A stretch of 64,000 nt of DNA from Opitutaceae bacterium (GTDB taxonomy: Bacteria > Verrucomicrobiota > Verrucomicrobiia > Opitutales > Opitutaceae): positions 248,001-312,000 of the forward strand of contig JAIXWY010000011.1 in assembly GCA_027490995.1 (NCBI GenBank), given 5' to 3'. The notes beneath the pieces are model-generated. The model was not told where the DNA came from, did no database searches, and saw only the letters and a list, made by a program, of their open reading frames with translations. Each line of letters opens with the position of its first letter. The stretch's first letter is position 1. The position numbers were made by a program, and so were the translations under genes. This document shows, piece by piece, positions 20,051 to 29,327 of the stretch.

Positions 20051-20844
20051 GTGGGGGTGCGTTCTTGGCGGGACGGACCGCGCTGGTAACCGGCTCGACG
20101 AGCGGAATTGGTCGGGGTATCGCACAGGCGTTGGCTCGAGCGGGGGCCAACGTAATGCTGCATGGTCTTGGCGACGCAGACGTCGTAGCGGCAGACTGCG
20201 CGGGGTTGGCGGCGGAAACGGGACGGCGTGTGGAGTGGGATGCCGCCGATTTGACCAAGGCTGGCGAGGTCGAGCGACTGATTGCCGTCACCGCTGAACG
20301 TATCGGACCGGTCGATATTCTGGTGAACAACGCGGGCATTCAGTATGTCTCGCCGGTGGAGGATTTCCCTACCGAGAAGTGGAACGCGATCCGCTCGCTG
20401 ATGCTGGATGCGAGTTTTCATGCGATCCGGCTCACCGTGGCCGGGATGAAGCAACGCGGATGGGGGCGGATCATTAATCTGGCATCGGTACATGGCCTGG
20501 TCGCGTCTCCCTACAAGAGTGCCTACGTTGCGGCGAAGCATGCGCAGGTGGGTTTGACCAAGAGTGTCGCCTTGGAGCTAGCCGAGACCGGAATCACCTG
20601 TAATGCGATCTGTCCGGGCTATGTGCGGACGCCGCTAGTGGAAGGTCAGATCGCTGACCAAGCTCGAGTCCATGGGCTGCCTCGAGAGCGGGTGATCCGG
20701 GAGGTCATTCTTGCCGCGCAGCCGACCAAGCGCTTTGTCGAAGTGGAGGAGGTGGCGGCTCTGGCGCTGTTTCTGTGCGGGGATGCCGCGCGGTCGATTA
20801 CGGGTGCCGCTATCCCGATTGATGGAGGCTGGACCAGCCGCTGA
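20047..20844 (+). CDS. D-3-hydroxybutyrate dehydrogenase (SDR)
   Basis: 265 residues, classical short-chain dehydrogenase. Cofactor motif TGSTSGIG (about 15-22), NNAG near residue 93, catalytic Ser in LASVHG and YxxxK in YVAAK. The [12 protein letters not shown] and [11 protein letters not shown] stretches are typical of 3-hydroxybutyrate dehydrogenases rather than FabG. It oxidises 3-hydroxybutyrate to acetoacetate with NAD+, feeding the upstream CoA-transferase and thiolase. Start ATG at 20047 overlaps the previous stop. No polyhydroxybutyrate synthase or depolymerase is in view. Confidence 0.88.
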   Translation: MSGGAFLAGRTALVTGSTSGIGRGIAQALARAGANVMLHGLGDADVVAADCAGLAAETGRRVEWDAADLTKAGEVERLIAVTAERIGPVDILVNNAGIQYVSPVEDFPTEKWNAIRSLMLDASFHAIRLTVAGMKQRGWGRIINLASVHGLVASPYKSAYVAAKHAQVGLTKSVALELAETGITCNAICPGYVRTPLVEGQIADQARVHGLPRERVIREVILAAQPTKRFVEVEEVAALALFLCGDAARSITGAAIPIDGGWTSR

Positions 20845-21122
20845 GCATCAGTCCGTTGCGAGTTGGCTTTCGGTTGGACTCATCCGCCCGCGGGGATCGA
20901 CACCGGGATTTTCGTCAGGTACCAACGCTACGACGCAATTTCTTCTGCGCTTGGATCATCAGCGAGAGTACTGACTCGTTTGGCCCGAAGATTCGGCCTG
21001 CCTCCTCGCGGGGAGCTGAGTTTGCCAGATGCAGGCGCTGTGGAACGGTCGCCTCCAGCACTATCTCGATCACGAGACGCTGGATCTCTACACGTTCCGG
21101 GACCCCATCGGCATCTGGACAC
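20845..21122. other. Intergenic region with a possible small or truncated ORF at 21029
   Basis: 278 bp between two convergent genes, with no clear terminator hairpin. A + strand frame opening with ATG at 21029, preceded by a GGGGAG-like stretch, starts MQALWNGRLQHYLDHETL and continues through LYTFRDPIGIWTLNVP, which reads more like real protein than random GC-rich translation. It then runs antisense into the P450 gene without a stop until 21454. It may be a gene remnant or a small gene whose end is disguised by a frameshift. Confidence 0.25.
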
Positions 21123-22289
21123 TCAACGTCCCAGCGGGATCGAGTGGAGGCGCACGGTCAGCGAAGCGAAGCCGACGGTGCGCTCGTACGTCTGTTCCCG
21201 CTCAACGTGAGCCTCGCTTGCGACCACCTCGATCCGCTCGATCTGAAGGGTCAGTTGCCGGAGAAGGGTGCGGGCGACGAGGCGCGCATGGTGCGCGCCG
21301 ATGCAGGTGTGGGGTCCACTGCCGAAGGCAATGTGGGGATTGGGTTTCCGGTCGATTTGAACATCGTCCGGTCGCGGAAACACCGTCTCGTCGCGATTGG
21401 CCGAAGCCCAGCAGAGCGCGACCCGCTCATCGGCGGGAACAAGGTGGCCCTTGACGTCTGTGTCCGCGGGGCAGACGCGCGCGGTGAGGGTCAGCGGGGA
21501 GAGGAGTCGGAAGAACTCCTCGACCGCTGGCAGATGCAGTTCCGGCTCGGCCTTGAGGCGCGCGAAGATCTCGGGCGCCACCGCGAGGTGGTGGATCAAC
21601 GCTGCCACGGTCTGGATGATCGTGTCCCGGCCACCGGCGAAGGTCAGATTGACGAAGCCGACCTGCTCTTCGCGCGTGAGCTTGCGCCCCCTGAATTCCG
21701 CGCGGTGCAGGGCACTGTAAAAGTCATCGCCCGGTGTCTCCAGCGCGCGGTCGAGTTGGCGATGGATGTAGCGCTCCAGCATCTGTCCCTTAGCCTCGCC
21801 GTTCGGACCATCGCGAAAGACGTGAATTCCCCAACTGATCCACTCCTCCGCGTCGGACTGCGGCACGTTGAGCAGGTAAGCCAAGGCGCGGGACTGCAGC
21901 GGTAGTGCGAATTGGCGCACGATCTCGATCTGGGGACGCTGCGCGGCGTCGGTGAGCATTCCCCCGATGAGCTGATCGACCTGCTGCATCATCTCCGGCT
22001 CCTTCGGGCGGCGGAAGAACGGGTCGATGATGCGGCGATATTCGCTGTGTTCAGGCGGGTTCGTTTCGACGGGAAGCTGACGGACCGATCGGACGTCCTC
22101 CTCGGATGGGATCGGCACGCGGAACGGTGCGTCGGAAGAGAATCGATGCCAGTCCGCAGCTGCCGCGCGCACATCTTTGTGGCGGAGGATGAGGGGGATG
22201 TCCTTGCCCTGAAATTCGGAGACAAGGACGCCGCTGGCGGCGCGCTTTTCGCGGAAGGGGTCAGTCGATGAGAAGGGGCACGAACTCAT
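21123..22289 (-). CDS. Cytochrome P450
   Basis: A heme-thiolate monooxygenase of 388 residues. Heme-binding loop FGSGPHTCIG with Cys329, I-helix FAGGRDT (slightly unusual, AGGRDT for the common AGxDT), ExxR as EFFR, and an N-terminal ETNPPEHSEYRR that is typical of soluble bacterial P450s. No membrane anchor. The start at 22289 removes 23 non-conserved residues and leaves a CT-rich leader (CTCCTCACTTCCAC) before ATG. It follows a methyltransferase by 49 bp on the same strand. No ferredoxin or ferredoxin reductase is encoded nearby, so its electron donor is elsewhere; its substrate is unknown. Confidence 0.9.
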   Translation of the reverse strand: MSSCPFSSTDPFREKRAASGVLVSEFQGKDIPLILRHKDVRAAAADWHRFSSDAPFRVPIPSEEDVRSVRQLPVETNPPEHSEYRRIIDPFFRRPKEPEMMQQVDQLIGGMLTDAAQRPQIEIVRQFALPLQSRALAYLLNVPQSDAEEWISWGIHVFRDGPNGEAKGQMLERYIHRQLDRALETPGDDFYSALHRAEFRGRKLTREEQVGFVNLTFAGGRDTIIQTVAALIHHLAVAPEIFARLKAEPELHLPAVEEFFRLLSPLTLTARVCPADTDVKGHLVPADERVALCWASANRDETVFPRPDDVQIDRKPNPHIAFGSGPHTCIGAHHARLVARTLLRQLTLQIERIEVVASEAHVEREQTYERTVGFASLTVRLHSIPLGR

Positions 22290-22339
22290 GTGGAAGTGAG
22301 GAGAGGAGGCGGAGAAGCGAGGAGGGAAAGTGCTTGGGA

Positions 22340-23263
22340 CTACGGGCGACGCGCGCACGGCATGGCCGACGTGCCATACAAGAGATCAACGAAAGAACGA
22401 AACCCGGGCAAGCGGAGTGCGTGGCGAAGCAGCCACCGACGGCGGGGGCTGCCCGCACTTTTGAGAACCTTGAATGTGATGACGCCGCGATAACGCACCC
22501 ACTCGGGAATTAGGCCGGCGTCGCCGTAAAGGCGACAAAGTGTCGCAGGACAGAAAAGGCTGATGTGAATCTCGGGCATGCAGTAGCCAAACTTGAGTCC
22601 TCGCCATCGGGCCATCGGACTGGCGAGGTTGCCCGTCGTGAGGAGCAGTAGACCTCCGGGCTTGAGCAGCCGCGCGAGCAGGCGCATGACCGGGCCTGGC
22701 TCAGCGATGTGCTCGATGACCTCAATCGCCGAAATGATGTCGAAGGATCCGTCGGGAAGCAGAGCAAGCTCCTCCGGCGAGCGGACGTCGAACCCCGCCT
22801 CGGTCCGAAGTCGCTGGCTGTAGCTACCGACATCGCTCCCCATCACTTTCAGCTGTCTTTGTCCCAAAGGGGTTTCGACCGCAGCGGAGTCGCGCAGGAA
22901 CTTGAGGAGGCCACCCGCTCCGCAACCGAAGTCGAGCCAGTGGACGTCGCTGCCGCCACGAGGCGCCTCGCCGCGGCTCAGGTGGCGCGTGGCGAGGCCG
23001 AGCAGGTCCTCGAACTCGCTGAGCCGGTCGGTGCCCCGGTAGTTCTCGTACTCGGCGCGATAGTTGACCATCGGGTCAACGCCGCGGCCGTCGTAGTAAG
23101 CGTCGTCGTACACCGAATCTGGCGTCACCGGTTCAACAAAGAGAAACTGGCAGTCGTCGCAGGCGTGGTAGATGAAGGGCAGCGGGGACGACGGACGTCG
23201 CTGGGATCCGCGAGCCCGGGTGTTCTTGCTTCCGCAGGCGCGACAGGACGGTGCAGAGCTCAT
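22340..23263 (-). CDS. SAM-dependent methyltransferase with N-terminal zinc ribbon
   Basis: 307 residues from the ATG at 23263, which overlaps the preceding gene's stop by 4 bp. The first 35 residues hold CRACGS and CDDC, a probable four-Cys zinc ribbon, followed by a class I methyltransferase domain with motif I LDFGCGAGGLLKFL and post-motifs ISAIEVIEHI and LLKPGGLLLLTT. This layout is common for methyltransferases in surface-glycan and sugar-modification clusters. It lies between a large membrane protein and a P450, which makes a role in modifying a polymer or lipid precursor likely but unproven. Confidence 0.82.
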   Translation of the reverse strand: MSSAPSCRACGSKNTRARGSQRRPSSPLPFIYHACDDCQFLFVEPVTPDSVYDDAYYDGRGVDPMVNYRAEYENYRGTDRLSEFEDLLGLATRHLSRGEAPRGGSDVHWLDFGCGAGGLLKFLRDSAAVETPLGQRQLKVMGSDVGSYSQRLRTEAGFDVRSPEELALLPDGSFDIISAIEVIEHIAEPGPVMRLLARLLKPGGLLLLTTGNLASPMARWRGLKFGYCMPEIHISLFCPATLCRLYGDAGLIPEWVRYRGVITFKVLKSAGSPRRRWLLRHALRLPGFRSFVDLLYGTSAMPCARRP

Positions 23264-26200
23264 GGAGTAAGACGGTCTTGCCGCCGTAGAGCCGGAAGTG
23301 CGAGTAGGGCCACCATCCCAATCAACCCGAAGGCACTCGCGCCGAGTGCCCAACCAAAGCGCCGCGGCCAATAGCTGAACGCGACGTCGTAGTCGCCGCC
23401 CGCTGGGAGCCAGACGCCCTTGAACGCGTGGTTCACGCGAACTACTTCCGCAGGTAGTCCATTCACCGTGGCCGTAAAGTCATCCGGCAGCCACGTCTCG
23501 TGCAGCACGGCCAAACCCCTCTGCGGCACGCTCAATCGGAACGACGTGGTATTCGCAGTCAGGCGGTAATCGTGCGCAGAGATCGCCGGTTGACCGTCCG
23601 CCGTTGGCCAGTCCGTGGCTGCGTCTGTGGTCGCCACCGCCGCGAAGGGGCGTCCCTCGCCCTGAAGTACATTCCGGGCCAGATCGCGGACATGCTCGTA
23701 GCGTGTGACACCGGAAACCCAAAAGGCGCGGGGCCATACCTCCGCGCTGCGGTACACGTCGAGATCGGTCAGGGTCACCACGGCCAACTTTTGCTCCCAC
23801 GGACCAGGACTACCGTGATGATTGAAATAGTACTTCACGCCGAGGAAGTCATAGGCCGGCTTTTGATCCAAAAAAGTCTCCGATCGGACCATGAGTCGCC
23901 AGTCGTTGATTCGATCAATTCCGAATGCGGTCGTAAGCTCGCGATACCACGGATTGACGAGCGCGTCGGGTCCGCTGATGCCCTCAAGATGGTACGCGGC
24001 GCTCCAACCCGCGACGAAGTTGCCATCGGTGCCGACAACGCGGAAGGGACCGGACTGATCTTTGCGGACGGTTTCTATGGCGGAGGAGGGACTGAAGAAG
24101 GAAGCGCGCTCCGTGGGGTTGAAGACGTACGGATCGAACGCGGTGGGGGCATGCTGGCCGTGCCGCCAGAGGAGGATCGCAGCGCAGATCGCCAAGCCTG
24201 TTCCGGTGAACAACGTCAACCGTCCCACCTGTAGGCTTCGACCTAGCAGGAGCACGCCTCCGAGCAAGGCCGTGGGGAGTAGTACCGCGCTGGCCCAGAC
24301 GAAGTTACCGACCGGCAAGCGATGGTCCCACTTCAGCGGAGAAAACACCGCGTCCCAGCCGAGCAGGGGCTTGTGAATCGTCTGGGTCATGGCGACCCAC
24401 GAAGCGAGGAGAAGCCCAAGAATGAGGGCGAACGCTTGCAAATCGCCGCGAGCGCAGGGGCCTCTCAAAGCCCGACCGGCCGCGGACCAACCGGCGGCCG
24501 CGAGGGGGGCGGCGAGAACGATCGCGATCAGCGAGAAACAGTTGTCGATGTGGGCGACGTTGGCGAGGAAAGGCACGCGCTTGATCAAGTCGGGCGGAAC
24601 AACGCCGAAGGCCATCGCCATCGCGGCGGCGAAGGCGACGACAAGCGTAACGACGATTCGACTCTGCGGTTCTCGCCGCCACGTGATGAGTAGAAAGAGC
24701 AGGCCACCGAGAAAGACGAAGTTGGCGGACGGGTTGAAGACGCGCTCCTCCGCCTGGATCGGGCGGTAGAAAATCTCGTCGAAGAAACCAATGAGGAAGC
24801 TCGGATGAACCTGGTACGCGCTAGGCTGTTGATACCCGCTGTAGGAGACACGCAGGGCATACAGCAGAGTCGTCCATAGCGGGGCCGTGAGGAGCACAAA
24901 GGCCACGCCGGCTGCAACCGTCCAGCCGACGGATCGCAGGCGCACGCTCCACGCTGCGCGCGTCGAGCTCAGTAGGAGGGTAAGGCCGGTTGCGTTCAGC
25001 GCGAGCAGCAGCATGTAGGCCTCCTTCACCGTTCCACTGGTCATCAGCAGAAGATTGGCACCGATCAGTGCCGCGAGCCCGCGGGACTGGTGGGATCGAC
25101 CGAGGTCCGCCTCAAGAATCATCCAAGCAACGAGCACCCAAGGTGCGTAGCAGAACGAGAAGAAGGCGGGATGATTGACCCGATAGATGAAGAAGCCGAC
25201 AAACGCACCCGCGAACGTCACCACGCCCGCAGCAGGCCAGGAGCGAAGTGGCAACCAAGCGAGGAGTCCCAAGCCAAAGCACAGAAGAAACTTGGCGGCG
25301 AGGAACTTGAGATCCCATGCCCACGCGTCTGCGCCCGCGAGCGCGACGAGGAACTGGAGGGGATCGCCGATCATCGACTGACCTTGGCCGAGCAGAAGCG
25401 TGCCGCTGGAGTTCGTGCGATTCCAGAGCGGCAACTCGCCGTTGGACCAGGCGCGCGCCTGCACAAACGACATGGGCAGATGCTGCCACATCATGGCGCC
25501 CACATCGGCCATCTTCACATCCTCAAGTCGAGAGTCCGCCTGACCCGGGAGTGTCGGGATAGCATCGTAGAGCAACCGTGCTCCGTAGTTCGGTGAAACA
25601 AAGCTCTTGCCGAGAAACACCACGGGGTAGCTGCTCAAGACCGTCGCCAGCAGCGCGATGGCGGCGAGCATACGAATGGGATAGAGGCGGCAGGCCTCGG
25701 AAACGGCCCGCGCACTCCGCGTCCATGCGTTCGCGCCGAGGACCAGCAGCGCAAACGCACTCAAGGCGGTGACAGCGATGCGCCTGACCACGGGTTGCCA
25801 CGCAGCGAGGGAGGCCTCGGGAAGGACGAGGGGAGGCGCGAAACCCAGCCAGACGCTGGGATCGGCGGCGGCAGGAAGCGTGGTGAAGGCGATCCCAGAT
25901 GACGAAACGGCAGTCGTGGCAATTTCGCTCCACGGTTCCCACGACGAAAGCGGGGGCAAGTCGTGTTCGCGATTGCGATGATCAAGCAAGCGCACGCGCT
26001 CCAGTGTGAATTGAAGCGCGACGGAGGCCGGATCAAACCGGAAACCACGGTAGGAACCCGCGGGAAGGGCGAAGCGCAGGATCTCCGAGTCTCCCGAGCC
26101 ACGGAGGAGGCCCGGGATGCGCTGTCCCTCGTTCAGTCCCGCGCCCAGATCGTAGTAGAGCTGGCTCGTACCCTGGGCGGAGGCGCGGAGCGTAATCTCA

Positions 26201-26313
26201 AGGGTATAGGCGGCCGGTGCTTGGCTCGCCCGCGGCAGCCACGGTATGCTGAGGGTTACGCCGAGAGCGAGCGCCGCCAGCCAAAAACGGGGATCGAGCA
26301 GGCGTCGCAACAT
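23260..26313 (-). CDS. Large YfhO-like integral membrane protein
   Basis: 1017 residues. An N-terminal helix (about 10-28) is followed by a beta-rich extracytoplasmic segment (to about 185), then about a dozen hydrophobic helices, then a C-terminal soluble domain from about 740 and a final helix near 995. The motif ELPLWNRTNSSGTLLLGQGQ matches the first periplasmic loop of YfhO/GT-C-like proteins (a PLWN...G pattern), so a lipid-linked-sugar glycosyltransferase is possible. YfhO proteins modify teichoic acids in Gram-positives; the substrate here is unknown. It starts 7 bp after the previous membrane protein. Confidence 0.7.
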   Translation of the reverse strand: MLRRLLDPRFWLAALALGVTLSIPWLPRASQAPAAYTLEITLRASAQGTSQLYYDLGAGLNEGQRIPGLLRGSGDSEILRFALPAGSYRGFRFDPASVALQFTLERVRLLDHRNREHDLPPLSSWEPWSEIATTAVSSSGIAFTTLPAAADPSVWLGFAPPLVLPEASLAAWQPVVRRIAVTALSAFALLVLGANAWTRSARAVSEACRLYPIRMLAAIALLATVLSSYPVVFLGKSFVSPNYGARLLYDAIPTLPGQADSRLEDVKMADVGAMMWQHLPMSFVQARAWSNGELPLWNRTNSSGTLLLGQGQSMIGDPLQFLVALAGADAWAWDLKFLAAKFLLCFGLGLLAWLPLRSWPAAGVVTFAGAFVGFFIYRVNHPAFFSFCYAPWVLVAWMILEADLGRSHQSRGLAALIGANLLLMTSGTVKEAYMLLLALNATGLTLLLSSTRAAWSVRLRSVGWTVAAGVAFVLLTAPLWTTLLYALRVSYSGYQQPSAYQVHPSFLIGFFDEIFYRPIQAEERVFNPSANFVFLGGLLFLLITWRREPQSRIVVTLVVAFAAAMAMAFGVVPPDLIKRVPFLANVAHIDNCFSLIAIVLAAPLAAAGWSAAGRALRGPCARGDLQAFALILGLLLASWVAMTQTIHKPLLGWDAVFSPLKWDHRLPVGNFVWASAVLLPTALLGGVLLLGRSLQVGRLTLFTGTGLAICAAILLWRHGQHAPTAFDPYVFNPTERASFFSPSSAIETVRKDQSGPFRVVGTDGNFVAGWSAAYHLEGISGPDALVNPWYRELTTAFGIDRINDWRLMVRSETFLDQKPAYDFLGVKYYFNHHGSPGPWEQKLAVVTLTDLDVYRSAEVWPRAFWVSGVTRYEHVRDLARNVLQGEGRPFAAVATTDAATDWPTADGQPAISAHDYRLTANTTSFRLSVPQRGLAVLHETWLPDDFTATVNGLPAEVVRVNHAFKGVWLPAGGDYDVAFSYWPRRFGWALGASAFGLIGMVALLALPALRRQDRLTP

Positions 26314-26320
26314 GGTTCAC

Positions 26321-28240
26321 TCAGGTGTGAGCTACTTCCGTGCTCGTGGCAACCGGGCGGATTGCCCAGGGCAAGACGAGGGCGAGTAGGGCACCTGAGA
26401 TCCAGGCCAGCAGCGGTGCGTGCGCAGCGAGGCGCCAGACCCAGTAGGAGCCCGTGGCCATGGCGGTAGGCGCGCTAAAGGCGATCCAGCCGTTGGGATC
26501 TCGGTCGGATGCCACGATGCGAAACGGTTCGCGTGGCGTCCGCACATAGGCAGCCCGCCAAGCGTCGCCGGGCACACGGGAGGGACGCACGGTGGCGAGT
26601 TGACGCGTGCCGTCGGCTGACCAGAGCTCAAGCGAGGCTGCGGGGGATCCGAAATCGCCGGCGACCTCGAATTTCAGATAGCCAAGGCTGGGCGGCGCGA
26701 TCACCGCACTCGTCCACTTCCTCACGTCCTCCGCTGCGAGCGCCTCACCGTAGGAGCCCCAGGTAGGCGCAAAGACGAGGCGAGCAGTTGCCGGAGAGGC
26801 GCGCTCCGCCGCGAATCCGTTGGCGGTGTCTGGAACGACGGTGAGGGATCGGGCCACACTGACGGGCAGAATCTGCGTCAACTCGGGATGGCTGAGCCTC
26901 TCCACGAGGATGTCAGCGCTCGGGTAGGGAATCTCCGGCTCCCGCATCCACTCACGATCCCCGGTGCCCAGGTACAGTCGCGTGTTCCGGGTGCTCGCCT
27001 CGAACCAGGCGCCGACGGCGGGGAGGTCGCCCGTCATCACCCTGCGCGCGTGGAGCCCAAGCCCGACCCCGACACCAACGCACCAGACCGCGAGCACACC
27101 GCGCAAAAGCGTCCGCGCGCTGAACCACGCGGAGGCGCTCGAGCGAAGGTGAGCCAGGGCAGTCAGTAGAATCGCCACATTCACCAACAGTCCGAAGGTA
27201 TGGGTGTCGAAGTAGCGTGAGGCGGGCCAGGCGCCATTGGCTCCACGGGCGTAGGCAGCCGCGAGAAACTGCAGCACGACCCAGCCACCCGCGGCGGCCA
27301 AGACATGCGCGCGGCGGTCGGCGACGAGTGGCGTACGAGCAAACGCCAGATTGAGGCAAAGCGCGAGCCACGGCGCGTAGGTGAGCAGGGCAAACGGAGC
27401 AAAGAACGTCACTGGCCACTGGAGTGCGTGCCAGAGCGAGAGAACAAAGTCGTGGACCGATTGGGCACGCAGCCCGTCGTGTCCGGCGAAGCGGACGTTT
27501 AACGCGATGCCCACGGCTACCACGATGACGCAGGCGAGCACGGTTGGCCATGAGCGCCGCAGAGAGACGAGCGGGGAGCCATTGAACGCCAGCACCGCAA
27601 CGAGTGCCACGGCCGCCGCCGCCGGGCCAGACGCCATGCTGAAAAGGGCGAGTGCCAGGCATCCGATTCCGAAGAACCATCCGGGGCTACCTTGCCGGCA
27701 GCGCAGGGTGCGATCGAGGCCAAGGAGCGAGAAACCGAGGAGGAAGTATTGCTGCGAATGGAAACCACCGAGGTTGTTCTGCCACGCATGCGGGGGGGCG
27801 AAGGTAACTAGCAGTGCGGCCACCCAAAGCAGTCGCGCGCCCCGGCTGGCAAGTAAGGGTTGCAGCCACGCCCACAGTCCGACGGCGATCAAGCTGTGGA
27901 TTGCTCCATTGAAGAGCATCTGGATTCGGGCGTCCCACTGACCATTGATTTCGACCAAAAGCAGTGCCCACAGTTTGGTCAGGGCGATACGATGCTCGTT
28001 ATGCGGGGCGAACAGGTCGGTGAAGTTCAGGACTCCCTGCTGCCACGGCAGGAGGAGATACAGTCCCTCGGCATCCCACTGGTCCCAGTTCGGCAGGTCC
28101 GTCGCGAAGCGCTCCGAAATCCAGAGCTTCACGCTCGTGAGGAAGACGAAGAACAGGCCGAGGGCGAGTAACTGGGGGGGCTTCAGAAACGGATTCCGCG
28201 GGGACAGCGCAGGCGTTGAGTCACGGTCACGGGCGGGCAT
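26321..28240 (-). CDS. Polytopic membrane protein of unknown function
   Basis: 639 residues with about ten predicted membrane helices (first at about 28-42), a large extracytoplasmic segment in the last third (about 410-600), and a C-terminal helix. The first loop DLPNWDQWDAEGLYLLLPW is followed by HNEHRIALTKLW; acidic and aromatic residues here recall GT-C type transferases, but no family can be named with certainty. It overlaps the upstream methyltransferase by 14 bp and is followed closely by the YfhO-like gene, so all three are likely co-transcribed. Confidence 0.65.
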   Translation of the reverse strand: MPARDRDSTPALSPRNPFLKPPQLLALGLFFVFLTSVKLWISERFATDLPNWDQWDAEGLYLLLPWQQGVLNFTDLFAPHNEHRIALTKLWALLLVEINGQWDARIQMLFNGAIHSLIAVGLWAWLQPLLASRGARLLWVAALLVTFAPPHAWQNNLGGFHSQQYFLLGFSLLGLDRTLRCRQGSPGWFFGIGCLALALFSMASGPAAAAVALVAVLAFNGSPLVSLRRSWPTVLACVIVVAVGIALNVRFAGHDGLRAQSVHDFVLSLWHALQWPVTFFAPFALLTYAPWLALCLNLAFARTPLVADRRAHVLAAAGGWVVLQFLAAAYARGANGAWPASRYFDTHTFGLLVNVAILLTALAHLRSSASAWFSARTLLRGVLAVWCVGVGVGLGLHARRVMTGDLPAVGAWFEASTRNTRLYLGTGDREWMREPEIPYPSADILVERLSHPELTQILPVSVARSLTVVPDTANGFAAERASPATARLVFAPTWGSYGEALAAEDVRKWTSAVIAPPSLGYLKFEVAGDFGSPAASLELWSADGTRQLATVRPSRVPGDAWRAAYVRTPREPFRIVASDRDPNGWIAFSAPTAMATGSYWVWRLAAHAPLLAWISGALLALVLPWAIRPVATSTEVAHT

Positions 28241-29216
28241 GGCGGGCGACGGCGTACAGGTGGTAGTAAAGGGGAGTGCCCTCGGACGTCTTCAGTGGGT
28301 GCTCGGAATAGACCCCGATCTCGACCTCCCGATAGTGTTCCCGGAGCAGTGCACCGAGGCTCGCGCGGGTAAAGAAGTTGCAGTGATCGGCCTCTAACAT
28401 GTGCCAAGGGGTCACGCGGTGGGCGCTGAGGTAGGCAAGAAGCTCAGCGTTGGGCACGGACACGAAGAGGCCCTCTGGCGCAACGCGGGCCGTCTCGCCG
28501 AGAAAGCGCCCCAGATCGTGGACGTGCTCCAAGACCTCGACCGCCATGGCGACGTCAAACGCCGCATCGGTGAAAGGGAGACTGCCTCCGCTGACCTGAG
28601 TGTAGGGAAGTCGCGCCGACTCAAGTGCCGCGCAGTCCTCCGGCTTCATCTCCGCACCGTGCCACTCGTACTCACGGCGAAGCAGTTCGCGGCCGTACCA
28701 TCCTAGACCGCAACCGACGTCAACGACACGCCGTGGCGCCGGGCCCAGAAAGCGGACGAGATGTTCCAGTAACTCGGGGCTCCCGAAAGGCTGGGAGGGA
28801 CCCGAGATGTAGACGTGCTCACGGTGATTCACCGGCGGAAAGTCATGGCGCAGCAGCACGCCGAAGGGCCCTGAGCGGTGATCAGTGGAGATGAGGCGGA
28901 TCGGCCGCTCTAATTCGGCCGTGCACCGCGCTCCCTGCCAGCAACGGACGATCAACGTCGCGGTTGTACCGAAGGGGCCATCCGGGGCATGGCCCACGGC
29001 GACAAACCCGGCGCGGGCGGACGCCGGCCAATTGCAGGACTGATTCACGTCGGGCCGTACGAACCGCTGCGTGGTCGCGCCGATTCGTGTCTGGTCCAGC
29101 CAGATCTCGACGCGAGATTCCTCCGGCTCGACAGCTGGATCGGCCCATCCTTCGACCCGCAGGCAAAGCGGATCGCAGAGGGCGCCGGCGACAGGCTGGT
29201 CGACGAAGAGGGGCAT
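28227..29216 (-). CDS. Methyltransferase with N-terminal beta-sandwich domain
   Basis: 329 residues. Residues about 10-105 form a beta-rich domain with the pattern VEGWADP...VEIWLDQTRIG...RPDV, seen in surface-polysaccharide glycosyltransferases and methyltransferases. The second part is a class I SAM methyltransferase with motif I VVDVGCGLGWYG (about 165), DVAMAVEVLEHVHD and a C-terminal HMLEADHCNFFTRASL typical of methyltransferase_11/23 members. First gene of a minus-strand run with two membrane proteins, another methyltransferase and a P450. No Shine-Dalgarno is visible. Confidence 0.8.
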   Translation of the reverse strand: MPLFVDQPVAGALCDPLCLRVEGWADPAVEPEESRVEIWLDQTRIGATTQRFVRPDVNQSCNWPASARAGFVAVGHAPDGPFGTTATLIVRCWQGARCTAELERPIRLISTDHRSGPFGVLLRHDFPPVNHREHVYISGPSQPFGSPELLEHLVRFLGPAPRRVVDVGCGLGWYGRELLRREYEWHGAEMKPEDCAALESARLPYTQVSGGSLPFTDAAFDVAMAVEVLEHVHDLGRFLGETARVAPEGLFVSVPNAELLAYLSAHRVTPWHMLEADHCNFFTRASLGALLREHYREVEIGVYSEHPLKTSEGTPLYYHLYAVARHARP

Positions 29217-29327
29217 AGTGAATTTCTCGCGTAATCCCCCGCCCGCGCCCAGACGAAAATGAACTCGCCAGAAAGCGATACCGGACGAGCGCGCGCCGGC
29301 CGGACGAGCCTTCCGAATTGGGGAGCT

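Noticed and set aside
20856-21905. 349-codon + strand ORF into the P450
   Set aside because: Most of it is antisense to the P450 with its heme-loop Cys; only the short stretch at 21029 in another frame looks protein-like.
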